64,000 nt of DNA from Acinetobacter lwoffii (GTDB taxonomy: Bacteria > Pseudomonadota > Gammaproteobacteria > Pseudomonadales > Moraxellaceae). The notes beneath the pieces were generated by a model. It searched no databases. It was given only the letters and a program-made list of their open reading frames with translations, and was not told the DNA's origin. This document shows positions 9,108 to 18,010 of this stretch, one piece after another; position 1 is the first letter of the stretch; each line of letters opens with the position of its first letter. A program made the translations under genes and the position numbers. The stretch is taken from assembly GCF_015602705.1 (NCBI RefSeq), contig NZ_CP059081.1, forward strand, positions 2,799,702 to 2,863,701. The letters run 5' to 3'.

Positions 9108-11939
9108 ATGAGCCAAAGCCACATCCGTATTCGAGGCGCACGTACCCATAACCTGAAAAATGTGAACCTTGATATACCACGCGACAAGTTTGTGGTGATT
9201 ACGGGACTGTCTGGTTCAGGTAAGTCCTCGCTTGCCTTTGATACCTTATATGCCGAAGGTCAGCGCCGTTATGTGGAATCGCTGTCTGCCTATGCCCGCC
9301 AGTTCCTTTCCCAGATGGAAAAACCGGAAGTGGATTCGATTGAGGGCTTGAGTCCAGCCATCGCCATCGAGCAGAAATCTACCAGCCATAACCCACGTTC
9401 TACCGTGGGAACCATTACCGAAATTTATGACTATTTACGTCTACTGTATGCGCGTGTCGGTACACCGTTCTGTCCTGAACATGACCTGCCGATGGTGGCA
9501 CAAACAGTCACTGAAATGGTTGATGCAGTCAAAGCACTGGAAGAAGGCACTGCGCTGTTATTGTTAGCACCGGTCGTGCGCGAACGTAAGGGCGAATATA
9601 CAGCGCTGTTTGAACAGCTACAAAGTCAGGGTTTTGTCCGCGCCCGAGTGGATGGCGAGATCATGGAAATTGATCCACCACCTGAGCTGGATAAAAAGAA
9701 AAAACATACCATTGAAGTGGTGGTCGACCGCTTTAAGGTTCGTGATGATCTGGGTAACCGTATTGCAGAAAGTTTTGAAACCGCGCTACGTCTCGGTGGT
9801 GATATCGCGATTTTATCCTGGATGAAGGGCGAGCATAACGATCGTGTGTTTTCAGCCAAACACTCCTGCCCGGAATGTGACCGTGCAGTGGCTGAACTGG
9901 AACCACGCCTGTTTTCATTCAACAATCCTTTTGGTGCCTGTCCGGTCTGTGATGGTCTAGGGACCCGCAGCCATTTCAGTGCCGACAAACTGATTCCCAA
10001 TCCTGAAGTCAGCGTTAGCCAAGGCGCGATTCGTGGCTGGGACCGTCAGCGTCCTTACTATTACAGCATGATCCAGAAAGTCGCCGAGCATTTTGGTTTT
10101 TCGCTAGAAACGCCGTGGAATGAACTGGATGCCGATACCAAGAAAAAATTTCTGTACGGCACCGGCAAAGAAAAAATTGATCTGAGCTATATCGATGAGC
10201 GTGGTCGTCGCCATAATCGGGTCATTCCTTTTGAAGGAATTTTGCCGCATCTGGAACGCCGTTATCGTGAAACTGAAAGTAATTATGTCCGTGATGATCT
10301 GGCGCAATATTTATCCAATGCTGCCTGTGATGCCTGTGATGGTTCACGTCTAAATGAAATTTCGCGTAATGTGAAAATTCTGGACAAGACCATTGCCGAT
10401 ATTACCCGTATGTCGATTGGCGATGCTGAAAGCTATTATCAAGACATTCATCTGGAAGGTGCCCGTGGAGAAATTGCCGACAAGATTTTCAAGGAAATCC
10501 GTGAACGTCTGCACTTTCTGGTTTCGGTCGGCCTGAATTATCTCAGCCTGTCCCGTTCTGCCGAAACTTTATCTGGTGGTGAAGCGCAGCGAATCCGTCT
10601 GGCCTCACAGATCGGTGCCGGTTTGATGGGCGTCATGTATGTGCTGGATGAGCCGTCAATTGGTCTGCATCAGCGTGATAACGACCGTCTGCTGCACACC
10701 CTGATCCGTCTGCGTGATCTGGGCAATACCGTGCTGGTGGTCGAGCATGATGAAGATGCGATTCGTGCCGCCGATCATATTATTGATATCGGTCCGGGTG
10801 CCGGTGTGCATGGTGGGCATGTGATTGCCGAAGGAACGTATGATGAAATTCTGGCCAATCCGGACTCGCTGACCGGAAAATATTTATCCGGAAAATTAAA
10901 AATTGAAGTGCCGAAAAAACGGATTCAACCGCCTAAGCCTAAAGAACAGATCAAGCTAATGGGAGCATCCGGGCATAACCTGAAAAAAGTCGATCTGACC
11001 ATTCCTTTAGGTATTATGACCTGTGTTACCGGGGTGTCCGGTTCAGGTAAATCGACCTTGATTAACCGGACTTTGTTACCTTTGGCGGCGACCCAGCTCA
11101 ATGGTGCCACCACTTTAACTTCGGAAAAGTTTGAATCGATTGATGGTTTACAGTTTCTCGACAAAGTGGTGGATATTGACCAGAGTCCGATTGGACGTAC
11201 CCCGCGTTCCAATCCGGCGACTTATACCGGCCTATTTACCCCGATTCGTGAACTGTTTTCACAGACGCAAGAAGCCAAGGCACGCGGTTATGCTGCCGGT
11301 CGTTTCTCGTTTAACGTGAAAGGTGGCCGCTGTGAAGCCTGTGAAGGTGACGGCATGATCAAGGTAGCGATGCACTTCCTACCGGATATGTATGTGCCAT
11401 GTGATGCCTGTCATGGCAAACGCTATAATCGTGAAACGCTGGAAGTAAACTATAAGGGCAAGAATATTTCCGATGTCTTGCAGATGACCGTTGAAGATGC
11501 CATGCATTTCTTCGATGCGATTCCGGTGATTCACCGTCGTCTGGAAACATTACATCAGGTCGGTTTGGGTTATATCCATCTGGGTCAGTCTGCGACCACT
11601 CTTTCTGGTGGTGAAGCACAGCGTGTCAAACTGGCACGTGAACTGGCCAAACGCGATACTGGTCAAACCCTATATATTCTGGATGAACCGACCACGGGTC
11701 TGCATTTCCATGATATTGCCAAACTGCTGGATATCCTGCATCAGCTCCGTGACAAGGGTAATACCATCGTGGTGATTGAGCATAATCTGGACGTAATTAA
11801 AACTGCCGACTGGGTGGTGGATTTAGGCCCTGAAGGTGGTTCGGGTGGCGGTATGATTGTCGCGGAAGGTACGCCTGAACAGGTCGTGAAAGTCAAAGCG
11901 TCACATACGGGTAAATTCTTGAAGCCGTTGTTGAAATAA
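9108..11939 (+). CDS. uvrA: Excinuclease ABC subunit A
   Basis: 943 residues, full UvrA length. UvrA is the damage-sensing ATPase dimer that loads UvrB in nucleotide excision repair. Two ABC ATPase halves are present: Walker [10 protein letters not shown] near 31-39 and GVSGSGKST near 640-648, with ABC signatures [12 protein letters not shown] and [12 protein letters not shown] and Walker B motifs [10 protein letters not shown] and [10 protein letters not shown]. Zinc-finger cysteine pairs appear as CPECDRA...CPVCDG and CEACEGDG...CDACHG. An AGGA ribosome-binding site precedes ATG 9108. A TTGAAC/TATAAG promoter-like pair lies near 9050-9080. Confidence 0.98.
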   Translation: MSQSHIRIRGARTHNLKNVNLDIPRDKFVVITGLSGSGKSSLAFDTLYAEGQRRYVESLSAYARQFLSQMEKPEVDSIEGLSPAIAIEQKSTSHNPRSTVGTITEIYDYLRLLYARVGTPFCPEHDLPMVAQTVTEMVDAVKALEEGTALLLLAPVVRERKGEYTALFEQLQSQGFVRARVDGEIMEIDPPPELDKKKKHTIEVVVDRFKVRDDLGNRIAESFETALRLGGDIAILSWMKGEHNDRVFSAKHSCPECDRAVAELEPRLFSFNNPFGACPVCDGLGTRSHFSADKLIPNPEVSVSQGAIRGWDRQRPYYYSMIQKVAEHFGFSLETPWNELDADTKKKFLYGTGKEKIDLSYIDERGRRHNRVIPFEGILPHLERRYRETESNYVRDDLAQYLSNAACDACDGSRLNEISRNVKILDKTIADITRMSIGDAESYYQDIHLEGARGEIADKIFKEIRERLHFLVSVGLNYLSLSRSAETLSGGEAQRIRLASQIGAGLMGVMYVLDEPSIGLHQRDNDRLLHTLIRLRDLGNTVLVVEHDEDAIRAADHIIDIGPGAGVHGGHVIAEGTYDEILANPDSLTGKYLSGKLKIEVPKKRIQPPKPKEQIKLMGASGHNLKKVDLTIPLGIMTCVTGVSGSGKSTLINRTLLPLAATQLNGATTLTSEKFESIDGLQFLDKVVDIDQSPIGRTPRSNPATYTGLFTPIRELFSQTQEAKARGYAAGRFSFNVKGGRCEACEGDGMIKVAMHFLPDMYVPCDACHGKRYNRETLEVNYKGKNISDVLQMTVEDAMHFFDAIPVIHRRLETLHQVGLGYIHLGQSATTLSGGEAQRVKLARELAKRDTGQTLYILDEPTTGLHFHDIAKLLDILHQLRDKGNTIVVIEHNLDVIKTADWVVDLGPEGGSGGGMIVAEGTPEQVVKVKASHTGKFLKPLLK

Positions 11940-11953
11940 AAATCTCCTCCTAG

Positions 11954-11976
11954 CCTCCTCTTTGATAAAGAGGAGG
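11954..11976. repeat. Left half of an intergenic palindromic element behind uvrA
   Basis: CCTCCTCTTTGATAAAGAGGAGG folds on itself. It matches in style a second palindrome at 13260-13280. Together they form one tandem-hairpin intergenic element, now split by the IS4-family insertion, that probably served as the uvrA terminator. Confidence 0.65.
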
Positions 11977-11983
11977 AATTCCC
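11974..11983. repeat. Target-site duplication, IS4-family copy 1 (left)
   Basis: AGGAATTCCC directly abuts the left IS end and is repeated at 13253-13262 just past the right end. The core GGAATTCC is itself palindromic. Confidence 0.8.
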
Positions 11984-13252
11984 CACTGCTGTCCCATAGT
12001 TTGCTTTAAATAAAAAAACCTGAGTCCTAACAGTTAAAATATGAGTGCAAACAAACACTTTAACGACCAGGATTCAGGTTTTGTCACATCAGAATACCGT
12101 ATTTCATGAGCTAATTAAACCTGTTGTGCGACAGGATTTTGAACAACTTGCTAAAGTACACCATGTTGGACAGAAATTTAGAGCGGCTTCCCGGTGGGAT
12201 CAGTTTATTGCCATATTGATGTCTCAATTCTCTTGTAGGCAAAGTCTGAGAGATATTCAATCCAATTTGGAGTGCCAACAGGAAAAGCTAAGTCATCTCG
12301 GAGCAAAGTCTATTCCCCGAAGCACGCTGGCACGAATCAATGAGTAGCAGCCTGCTGCCTTGTATCAACAGCTATTTTACAAGTTGCTTAAATACTATGA
12401 ACACTCGAAAGTAGCTCATAAATTTCGCTTTAAGAATCCCTTGTATTCCTTGGATGCCAGTCATATTGACCTGTCGCTTTCCTTATGTGAATGGGCCAAA
12501 GTTCATGACTCAAAAGCCAGCATGAAACTCAGCATAGGATTGAATCACAGCAATGATATTCCTGAGTTTGTTGCAGTTGAAAATGGCAAAGAAAATGACA
12601 TGGTACAAGGCCGCAAATTCCAGTTTCCTGCTGGCAGCATTGTAGTTTTTGATAAAGGCTATGTCGATTACCAATGGTATGCAAATCTGACTGCTCAAAA
12701 CATTGGATTTGTCACACGTTTTAGGCCTAAATCTGTGTATCAGGTGATCCGGCAACATCCAGTGCTTGAATCCAAAGGTATTCTAAAAGATGAAACCATT
12801 CAGCTGAATAGCGCACATGCCCTAAAAAGAAAAGCCCCAGTGTTAAGAAGAATTGAATATAGAGATCAGCAAAGTGGCAAGCACTTTAGCTTTCTCAGCA
12901 ATAACTTTCATTTAGCCGCCTCCACCATTGCGGCGATTTATAAAGATCGTTGGAAAGTTGAGCTGTTCTTTAAGGCGATTAAGCAGAATCTCAAATTAAA
13001 AGCGTTTCTAGGCCGCAGCAGGAACGCAATTCAGACACAAATCTGGATTGCGATGATCGCCTATTTATTGGTGAGTTTCGCTCAACATTTAGGGAAAACA
13101 GGTTGGACAGTTCAACGTTTACTCAGAATAATTCAAGTGAATTTGTTTGAAAGAAGAACTTTAAAAGCTTTATTTTCACCCGATAAAATACCCATAAAAC
13201 AAGAGGAAGCTCAAATGAGCTTCCTCTTGTGAAAAATTGTGGGACAGCAATG
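11984..13252 (+). mobile_element. IS4-family insertion sequence, copy 1 (defective)
   Basis: 1269 bp. The terminal inverted repeats CACTGCTGTCCCA (left) and CATTGCTGTCCCA (reverse complement of right end) differ at one of 13 positions. It is flanked by a 10-bp direct repeat. It is nearly identical to the copy at 18946-20214; I saw two differences in the transposase, a C-to-T creating a stop at 12345-12347 and a silent T/C at 12508. Near-identity means one copy gave rise to the other recently. Confidence 0.9.
12045..13232 (+). pseudogene. IS4-family transposase, broken by an in-frame stop
   Basis: The frame would encode the same 395-residue DDE transposase as 19007-20194, but codon 101 (CAG, Gln, in the intact copy) is TAG at 12345-12347. 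Only a 100-residue N-terminal piece, or a piece restarted further down (ATG reachable after 12360), could be made. The catalytic aspartates and glutamate lie downstream of the stop, so the N-terminal piece is inactive. The element could still be moved by the intact transposase in trans, since both ends are present. Confidence 0.9.
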
Positions 13253-13262
13253 AGGAATTCCC
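13253..13262. repeat. Target-site duplication, IS4-family copy 1 (right)
   Basis: AGGAATTCCC, identical to 11974-11983. Confidence 0.8.
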
Positions 13263-13280
13263 TCCTTTCGCAAAGGAGGG
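13260..13280. repeat. Right half of the split intergenic palindrome
   Basis: CCCTCCTTT CGC AAAGGAGGG forms a 9-bp stem. It is the counterpart of 11954-11976 across the IS insertion. Confidence 0.65.
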
Positions 13281-13332
13281 TTAGTGTGGATTAAAAAAAT
13301 AAGTATATTCTTAAATTTTTTGGGGGAACAAA

Positions 13333-14187
13333 ATGCGCTTTTCGGAAAGATATGGATATAAACCAGTTCGTGAAATTATTCAAAAAGAAAATATAGATCA
13401 GGATTTAAAAAATGGATTATGGAATGCAATTAGCGAATGCATTTTCAATGCTTATTCTCGTCCTTATCTTGCTCGAGGTAATATTATATCTGGTAGTAAC
13501 CTAGAATCATTTTTTAAATTACTCTTCCATAGTCACTTCAAAAAACGAATTGATCAAATCCCATATTCAATAGAATCTACGATTGCTGAAATCGATACCT
13601 TATTTTTTAAAACATATAAATGGTATGAAATTTATAATTTTATTGAGGCATGTATAGAGTATTTCCCTTTTAAGGAAGAAAAACACGATTTTATCATTCT
13701 CGTGAATGATTGCTTACAAATTGAGAACTCTGCTTACAGGGTAATTAACAACCAAATCACCCCAGTCACTTCAGAACAAGAAATTCAATCCATTGAAGAA
13801 GCTTTAAAAAATTCACAGCTATATTCAAGTGCTCAACAACATCTCAATCAAGCTTTGAAATTGCTCTCAGATCGTCAAAGCCCTGATTATCGAAACTCAA
13901 TTAAAGAATCGATTAGTGCGGTTGAATCTATTTGTAAAATCGTTACTCAAAATGAAAAAGCTAGTTTAGGTCAAGCTTTAAAACTCATTGAAGATAAATA
14001 TGGACTACATGAAGCCTTAAAGAAAAGCTTAAGCCAACTGTACGGGTATACATCGGATGGAGACGGAATACGTCACGCCATGCTAGAAGAATCTAATTTA
14101 AGTTATATCGATGCCAAATTTATGCTTGTTGCCTGCACAAATTTTATTAACTATCTTATAGACAAAACCAAAGATCTTCAAAATTAG
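13333..14187 (+). CDS. AbiJ-like abortive-infection protein (putative phage defence)
   Basis: 284 residues. The N-terminus FSERYGYKPVREIIQ and the following LKNGLWNAISECI (about residues 3-36) match, from memory, the AbiJ N-terminal domain type 4 found on abortive-infection proteins. The C-terminal third (about 155-284) is helical with YRNSIKESISAVESI and GDGIRHAM, resembling the HEPN-like C-terminal part of AbiJ homologues, although a canonical RxxxxH nuclease motif is not obvious. A strong GGGGGAAC ribosome-binding site precedes ATG 13333. The gene is clearly more AT-rich than uvrA, sits alone and directly follows an IS, which suggests acquisition by transfer. Its role in phage defence is inferred from family only. 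Confidence 0.65.
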   Translation: MRFSERYGYKPVREIIQKENIDQDLKNGLWNAISECIFNAYSRPYLARGNIISGSNLESFFKLLFHSHFKKRIDQIPYSIESTIAEIDTLFFKTYKWYEIYNFIEACIEYFPFKEEKHDFIILVNDCLQIENSAYRVINNQITPVTSEQEIQSIEEALKNSQLYSSAQQHLNQALKLLSDRQSPDYRNSIKESISAVESICKIVTQNEKASLGQALKLIEDKYGLHEALKKSLSQLYGYTSDGDGIRHAMLEESNLSYIDAKFMLVACTNFINYLIDKTKDLQN

Positions 14188-14198
14188 ATCACATGACT

Positions 14199-14291
14199 AG
14201 CGACATGGATGTCGCTCGTTCGACTGTGCTAAAGGGACTTAGCATCAGTCGAACAAATGCATTTTGCTACTTTTGTGCAGTTCAAAAGTAG
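14199..14291. repeat. Cluster of three intergenic palindromes
   Basis: Between the AbiJ-like gene and the convergent diguanylate cyclase gene lie AGCGACATGGATGTCGCT (14199-14216), a 36-nt hairpin GTTCGACTG...CAGTCGAAC (14218-14253) and CTACTTTTG/CAAAAGTAG (14267-14291). Similar modules in the same order recur at 40784-40874. They may terminate both flanking genes. Confidence 0.7.
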
Positions 14292-14309
14292 AGAAAACAG
14301 TCTTTTGAA

Positions 14310-16016
14310 CTAAACCTCTGCCACCGCATTACGTCCTTTGGCCTTTGCTGCAAACAAAGCATCATCTGCATTGGACAATAAAGCTATCCAGGAGCGAGCA
14401 CCAATGGCAACCCCGATACTGACCGAAATCTGAATCTCGTCTCCTGCTGCAGTCACAATATGACGCTCAGCCACTTCAGCGCGGATTTTATCGGCCACAA
14501 TCAGTGCCTGCTGCATCTGGATATTTTCAATCAGTACCAAAAATTCATCGCCCCCATAACGCACCAGCAAATCTGTAGCACGGACATTAGCCTGTAAACG
14601 CTCGGCCACCAGCCGAATCACCTGATCGCCAATAATATGCCCATATTGATCATTCACCTGTTTAAAATGATCAATATCAATAATCATCAAACAGGTTTGA
14701 CTCAATTGACCCGGCTGATTTTCCATAAAACGGATATATTCTTCTAGCGCGAAACGGTTGGATAATCCGGTCAAAGAATCGGAATGGGCAATATTCTTTA
14801 AACGGAACTCTAGCGCATCACGTTCTTGCAACATCTGTTGCAATTTCTGAATGGCAGCGAATAAAGAATCAGAATGATTCACTTCACGCAGCCGCATATC
14901 AATTTTCTGACGACCCGAGTTTTTAGACAAACTCAACAACATGCGGCGTGCCTGAATTAGCGGCAGAAAAACCTGTTTACGTGCAAAAATCATGGTTGAA
15001 ATCGCGGTCAGCAATGAAATCAGCGATACCAACACGCTCCAGATCAAACGCTGCATATTGCTGTTCATCTCTTGAATAGCGGCATCTCTGCTATATTGCA
15101 GCAGGTAAGTTTGTAGGTCTACCACAGTCGCAAATTTATCTACGATCGCTTCAGTCAGCTCTGTTCCGCTCAAACGGTAGTCACGTTGCTCCAGACTGTC
15201 ACTGATCAGCTCACTCACAATCGGTAAGCCTTGCTGAATAAACTCGGTTTCTACCCGCCGATGTAAACGGATGAATTCCTCAGTCTTATCTTTAACAGGT
15301 TGAATGGTATCAATCAAGGCCCACAAATAACGCACCTGATGTTGGGTCTGTAAAGAGCGGGTAATATTTTCAGTGGGAAGCGGAGCTTCAAAAGTCACAT
15401 GCGCCATGATAGACGAGGCCACACGACCGGCCTGATCACGTAAATCAGATAAAAATAGAATCTGGCTAATATAGTTATTCAGAGGGGTCGATGAGCTATC
15501 TGAAGCCACTGCCACGTCACGCAAAAGTTCACGGCAACTTTCCCAGGCAGCAAACATGGCCAGAATTGCCTGATCAAGTTCTTGCGCACTGCGTTGCTGA
15601 CGCGGCATCCGGGTATAGGCATCAACCTGTGCGCGTCCTTTTTTCAGGCTGATTTCAAGCTGTGAAAGTTGCTGACTCAGGTTGTTAAAACCGACCTCCC
15701 TCAAGACATCAGCCGTCTGGTAGAGCTGCTGATCCACCTGTCGACGGTAGCTGATTAACTCTTGCTGATGCTGGGCAAATTCCTGCACCGAACTCGACAT
15801 GGCCTTATTGGCAGGCGCACGCTCACGCGAAATTTTATTTGCCAGATCAGCGACCTGCTGTAATGCATTCAATTGTTGATAGGTTTGTCTGGATTTTAAA
15901 TAACTTTGACTGCTACTCACAATTAAGGGAATACAGATGCAAAGTAAACATAAAATAATAATCGACATCGACCAGTACAAACGTTTACTGATCCACTCAG
16001 AGCGTAAGGTATTCAT
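14310..16016 (-). CDS. Membrane-bound diguanylate cyclase (GGDEF)
   Basis: 568 residues. A first membrane helix is at about 14-34, followed by a long periplasmic helical sensor region (about 35-330), a second membrane helix (about 325-345), a short linker and a GGDEF domain (about 400-568). The catalytic motif RYGGDEF is intact, and an RATD inhibitory I-site lies five residues before GGDEF, so it should be active in making cyclic-di-GMP and subject to product inhibition. No EAL domain is present. The signal is unknown. It is monocistronic and convergent with the AbiJ-like gene. Confidence 0.92.
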   Translation of the reverse strand: MNTLRSEWISKRLYWSMSIIILCLLCICIPLIVSSSQSYLKSRQTYQQLNALQQVADLANKISRERAPANKAMSSSVQEFAQHQQELISYRRQVDQQLYQTADVLREVGFNNLSQQLSQLEISLKKGRAQVDAYTRMPRQQRSAQELDQAILAMFAAWESCRELLRDVAVASDSSSTPLNNYISQILFLSDLRDQAGRVASSIMAHVTFEAPLPTENITRSLQTQHQVRYLWALIDTIQPVKDKTEEFIRLHRRVETEFIQQGLPIVSELISDSLEQRDYRLSGTELTEAIVDKFATVVDLQTYLLQYSRDAAIQEMNSNMQRLIWSVLVSLISLLTAISTMIFARKQVFLPLIQARRMLLSLSKNSGRQKIDMRLREVNHSDSLFAAIQKLQQMLQERDALEFRLKNIAHSDSLTGLSNRFALEEYIRFMENQPGQLSQTCLMIIDIDHFKQVNDQYGHIIGDQVIRLVAERLQANVRATDLLVRYGGDEFLVLIENIQMQQALIVADKIRAEVAERHIVTAAGDEIQISVSIGVAIGARSWIALLSNADDALFAAKAKGRNAVAEV

Positions 16017-16144
16017 GCTGTTGTATTACGCCCCAATATGACAAGCAAAGCTAAATAGATTGATTATTATACAAATAAAACAGGATGGTCTTAAAGCCTT
16101 TAGTCTTACTTCACTTATGTTTTTAATGAATTTTTATCAGCTAT

Positions 16145-16146
16145 TA
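16145..16146. repeat. TA target duplication, IS5-family element (left)
   Basis: TA directly before the left end; the same TA follows the right end at 17005-17006. Confidence 0.6.
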
Positions 16147-17004
16147 GGGTGTGTTGACACTTTTAGCTTAAAAAAATAGCGAAGTAGTAAAATCAAATCG
16201 CCAAACCCAATTTTACTATTCGCTATGCCTCGTACCATGCTGACAGATCAACACTGGCAAAAGTTGAAAGTTATTCTGCGTAATTTATCCATTCACCACA
16301 ACTCAAATTTACGCAATTTTATTGAAGCTATTCTCTATAGAATTAGAACAGGCTGTCCGTGGCGAGATATTCCTTCCTATTTCGGTCAATCAAACTCTAT
16401 TTTCAAACGTTTTAATCGTTGGTCAAGCAGTGGTAAGTTGCTTAGATTATTCAAATTATTAGCATCATGCCCCGATATGGAGTGGATTTTTATTGATGGC
16501 TCTCACGTATGTGCTCATCAACATTCTGCCGGTATAGCGAATCAATCCATTTCTAAAAGTGTAGGAGGAAACTCCTCAAAAATACATTTGATTGTTGATT
16601 CACATGGCAATCCTATTGATTTCATGATTACCGATGGCGCTACACATGACATCAAAGTTGCACCTGATTTAATAGCAACATTAGATTTAAAAGAGACAGA
16701 AGTGGTATGCGCAGATAAAGGCTATGATTCAGAACCACTGCGTGAGCAGATCAGAAAAACAGGGACTAAAGCGAATATACCAAAGAAAACAAATAGCCAA
16801 TCAAACAATGACCATATGGACTGGTGTTTATATAAAATCAGGCATTTAGTTGAAAATATGTTTTGTAGATTAAAGCAATTTAGAGGAATAGCTACTCGAT
16901 ATGACAAGCTCAAAAGAAATTATCAAAGTTCTGTTGCTTTAGCCTGTATATTTTTATGGCTACCTTTATAGGGTTAATTATGAACAGTAAATGTCAACAG
17001 ACCC
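16147..17004 (+). mobile_element. IS5-family insertion sequence (IS427-like)
   Basis: 858 bp. Left end GGGTGTGTTGACA and right end (reverse complement) GGGTCTGTTGACA differ at one of 13 positions. The element is flanked by a TA duplication, as is usual for the IS427 branch of IS5. One transposase gene fills most of it. A long imperfect hairpin (16176-16226) lies between the left end and the start codon. Confidence 0.88.
16225..16971 (+). CDS. IS5-family transposase
   Basis: 248 residues in a single frame. The N-terminal DUF4096-like helix-turn-helix region contains RTGCPWRDIPSYFG near 47-60. The DDE catalytic residues lie in FIDGSHVCAHQ, VCADKGYDSEPLREQ and HLVENMFCRLKQFRGIATRYDK. Length and motifs are those of IS5-group elements made as one protein. 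Nothing in the frame looks broken, so the element is probably active. The start codon lies at the edge of the upstream hairpin. Confidence 0.93.
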   Translation: MPRTMLTDQHWQKLKVILRNLSIHHNSNLRNFIEAILYRIRTGCPWRDIPSYFGQSNSIFKRFNRWSSSGKLLRLFKLLASCPDMEWIFIDGSHVCAHQHSAGIANQSISKSVGGNSSKIHLIVDSHGNPIDFMITDGATHDIKVAPDLIATLDLKETEVVCADKGYDSEPLREQIRKTGTKANIPKKTNSQSNNDHMDWCLYKIRHLVENMFCRLKQFRGIATRYDKLKRNYQSSVALACIFLWLPL

Positions 17005-17138
17005 TATTTTTCAGATACTTAAGGTGGTTTATTTGAAATGTTAATGCAGGGTTTCATGACCACAATTCCCTATAAAGTCTTACAAAAACAAGGGAATTTA
17101 AGCAGCTAAAAAAATATAAAAACTTGCTTTCCGCACTA
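17005..17138. other. Gene-free DNA right of the IS5 element
   Basis: No frame of note. It is the first part of a 1-kb gene-free gap (16972-18010) that also holds two sRNA candidates and the omp33-36 promoter, listed separately. Confidence 0.4.
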
Positions 17139-17167
17139 TTTACACCTGCAACAAATAGGTGCATAAT
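17139..17167 (+). promoter_or_regulatory. Promoter of plus-strand sRNA candidate
   Basis: TTTACA (17139-17144), 17-bp spacer, CATAAT (17162-17167). The same two hexamers with the same spacing occur on the minus strand at 17521-17549. Confidence 0.5.
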
Positions 17168-17173
17168 GCACCG

Positions 17174-17272
17174 CATTAGGGCGAGTTAAATTATTCCTCA
17201 GCAGATACTTTAGTTTACCCGCAAATTTTGGCGAAAAAACCCCGATTTTCTATGAAAATCGGGGTTTTTTTT
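17174..17272 (+). ncRNA. Candidate small RNA, plus strand
   Basis: A consensus-like promoter ends at 17167 and a perfect intrinsic terminator follows at 17237-17272 (CCCCGATTTTC/GAAAATCGGGG flanked by A- and T-runs). The roughly 100 nt between hold no reasonable frame. The body includes a C/U-rich stretch TTATTCCTC that could pair with ribosome-binding sites. Family unknown. The promoter-terminator pairing in an otherwise empty gap is the evidence. Confidence 0.5.
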
Positions 17273-17273
17273 A
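17234..17273 (+). terminator. Strong intrinsic terminator without an adjacent gene
   Basis: AAAAAACCCCGATTTTC TAT GAAAATCGGGGTTTTTTTT. The stem is at least 11 bp and is followed by eight T. Confidence 0.9.
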
Positions 17274-17418
17274 GCTATTAAATTTTAGGTCGATATTTTC
17301 ACCTTTAAGTATGCACTATTTTGGTGCTTAAAATTATTATAATATTTCTTCTCCTCCTCTTGTTTTGAGTTGAAGGTTTTTTTAGAAACAGGATGATCTG
17401 AAATAAAAAATGCGGAAC

Positions 17419-17514
17419 AAAAAAAAGCCCAACCTTGGGGAAAGCTGGGCGATAAAACAAAAAATTGTGGAGAACCAGGCTAAATCACTATGAAAGTGTG
17501 AACTCTAACTTGAT
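17419..17514 (-). ncRNA. Candidate small RNA, minus strand
   Basis: On the minus strand a promoter (TTTACA, 17 bp, CATAAT; 17549 to 17521) is followed about 65 nt after the predicted start by the hairpin GCCCAGCTTTCCCCAAGGTTGGGC (17450-17427) and a run of eight T. The transcript would be about 95 nt. It includes a small hairpin CACTTTCATAGTG and the unpaired C/U-rich TTCTCCAC, a typical shape for an Hfq-type regulator that pairs with ribosome-binding sites (inference). A 10-codon ATG frame begins at its 5' end but looks incidental. Confidence 0.5.
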
Positions 17515-17520
17515 TTTCAT

Positions 17521-17549
17521 ATTATGTAAAATTCCCCTAAAAATGTAAA
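17521..17549 (-). promoter_or_regulatory. Promoter of minus-strand sRNA candidate
   Basis: On the minus strand, -35 TTTACA (17549-17544) and -10 CATAAT (17526-17521) with exactly 17 bp between. Confidence 0.5.
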
Positions 17550-17905
17550 GTCGATTGCTTCAGTCAAGATTATAAATCATGCCCATTTAGCTCAAAAAAC
17601 AGACATCCACTCTAAAGCCCAAGCTGATGATGCTCTAAGATCAAGCAATCCAATCAAAGACCTGATGCGCCAGACATTTTGCACTTCTTGACACATTTAT
17701 GAATTAACTCACCTATTATTAATTGTTTTAATAGATAAATATATTATAATTAATCGTATTAATTGATTAAAATAACAACATAATTTCTCCTTAATCTTTA
17801 GTCCCGATTCTATATTTAAAGTCTAAATTTTTGTTATACAAGAGTTTTTATATAAAATAGCTTCGGAGCCTAATACTTGAATTTTACACAAAATTAATAC
17901 AATGA
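17550..17905. other. AT-rich gap upstream of omp33-36
   Basis: No genes. It is strongly AT-rich from 17700 on. The last part adjoins a 21-bp stretch (17906-17926) identical to the inner left end of the IS5-family element, reported as a finding. Confidence 0.4.
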
Positions 17906-17938
17906 TTTAGCTTAAAAAAATAGCGATTTCGAATTGGA

Positions 17939-17966
17939 TTGACTTAATAAATTGTTACAATACAAT
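17939..17966 (+). promoter_or_regulatory. Promoter of omp33-36
   Basis: TTGACT (17939-17944), 16-bp spacer, TACAAT (17961-17966). The spacer ends in TTGTTACAA (17952-17960), and TTGTAACAA recurs at 17989-17997. The predicted leader is about 38 nt. The same arrangement precedes the porin-like genes at 45632 and 46586. Confidence 0.65.
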
Positions 17967-18010
17967 ATGTTCAAAAGTTGTACACATCTTGTAACAAAAC
18001 GGTAAATATC

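Noticed and set aside
17978-18010. Upstream TTG start for omp33-36
   Set aside because: Would add 11 residues before a textbook signal peptide that starts at ATG 18011.
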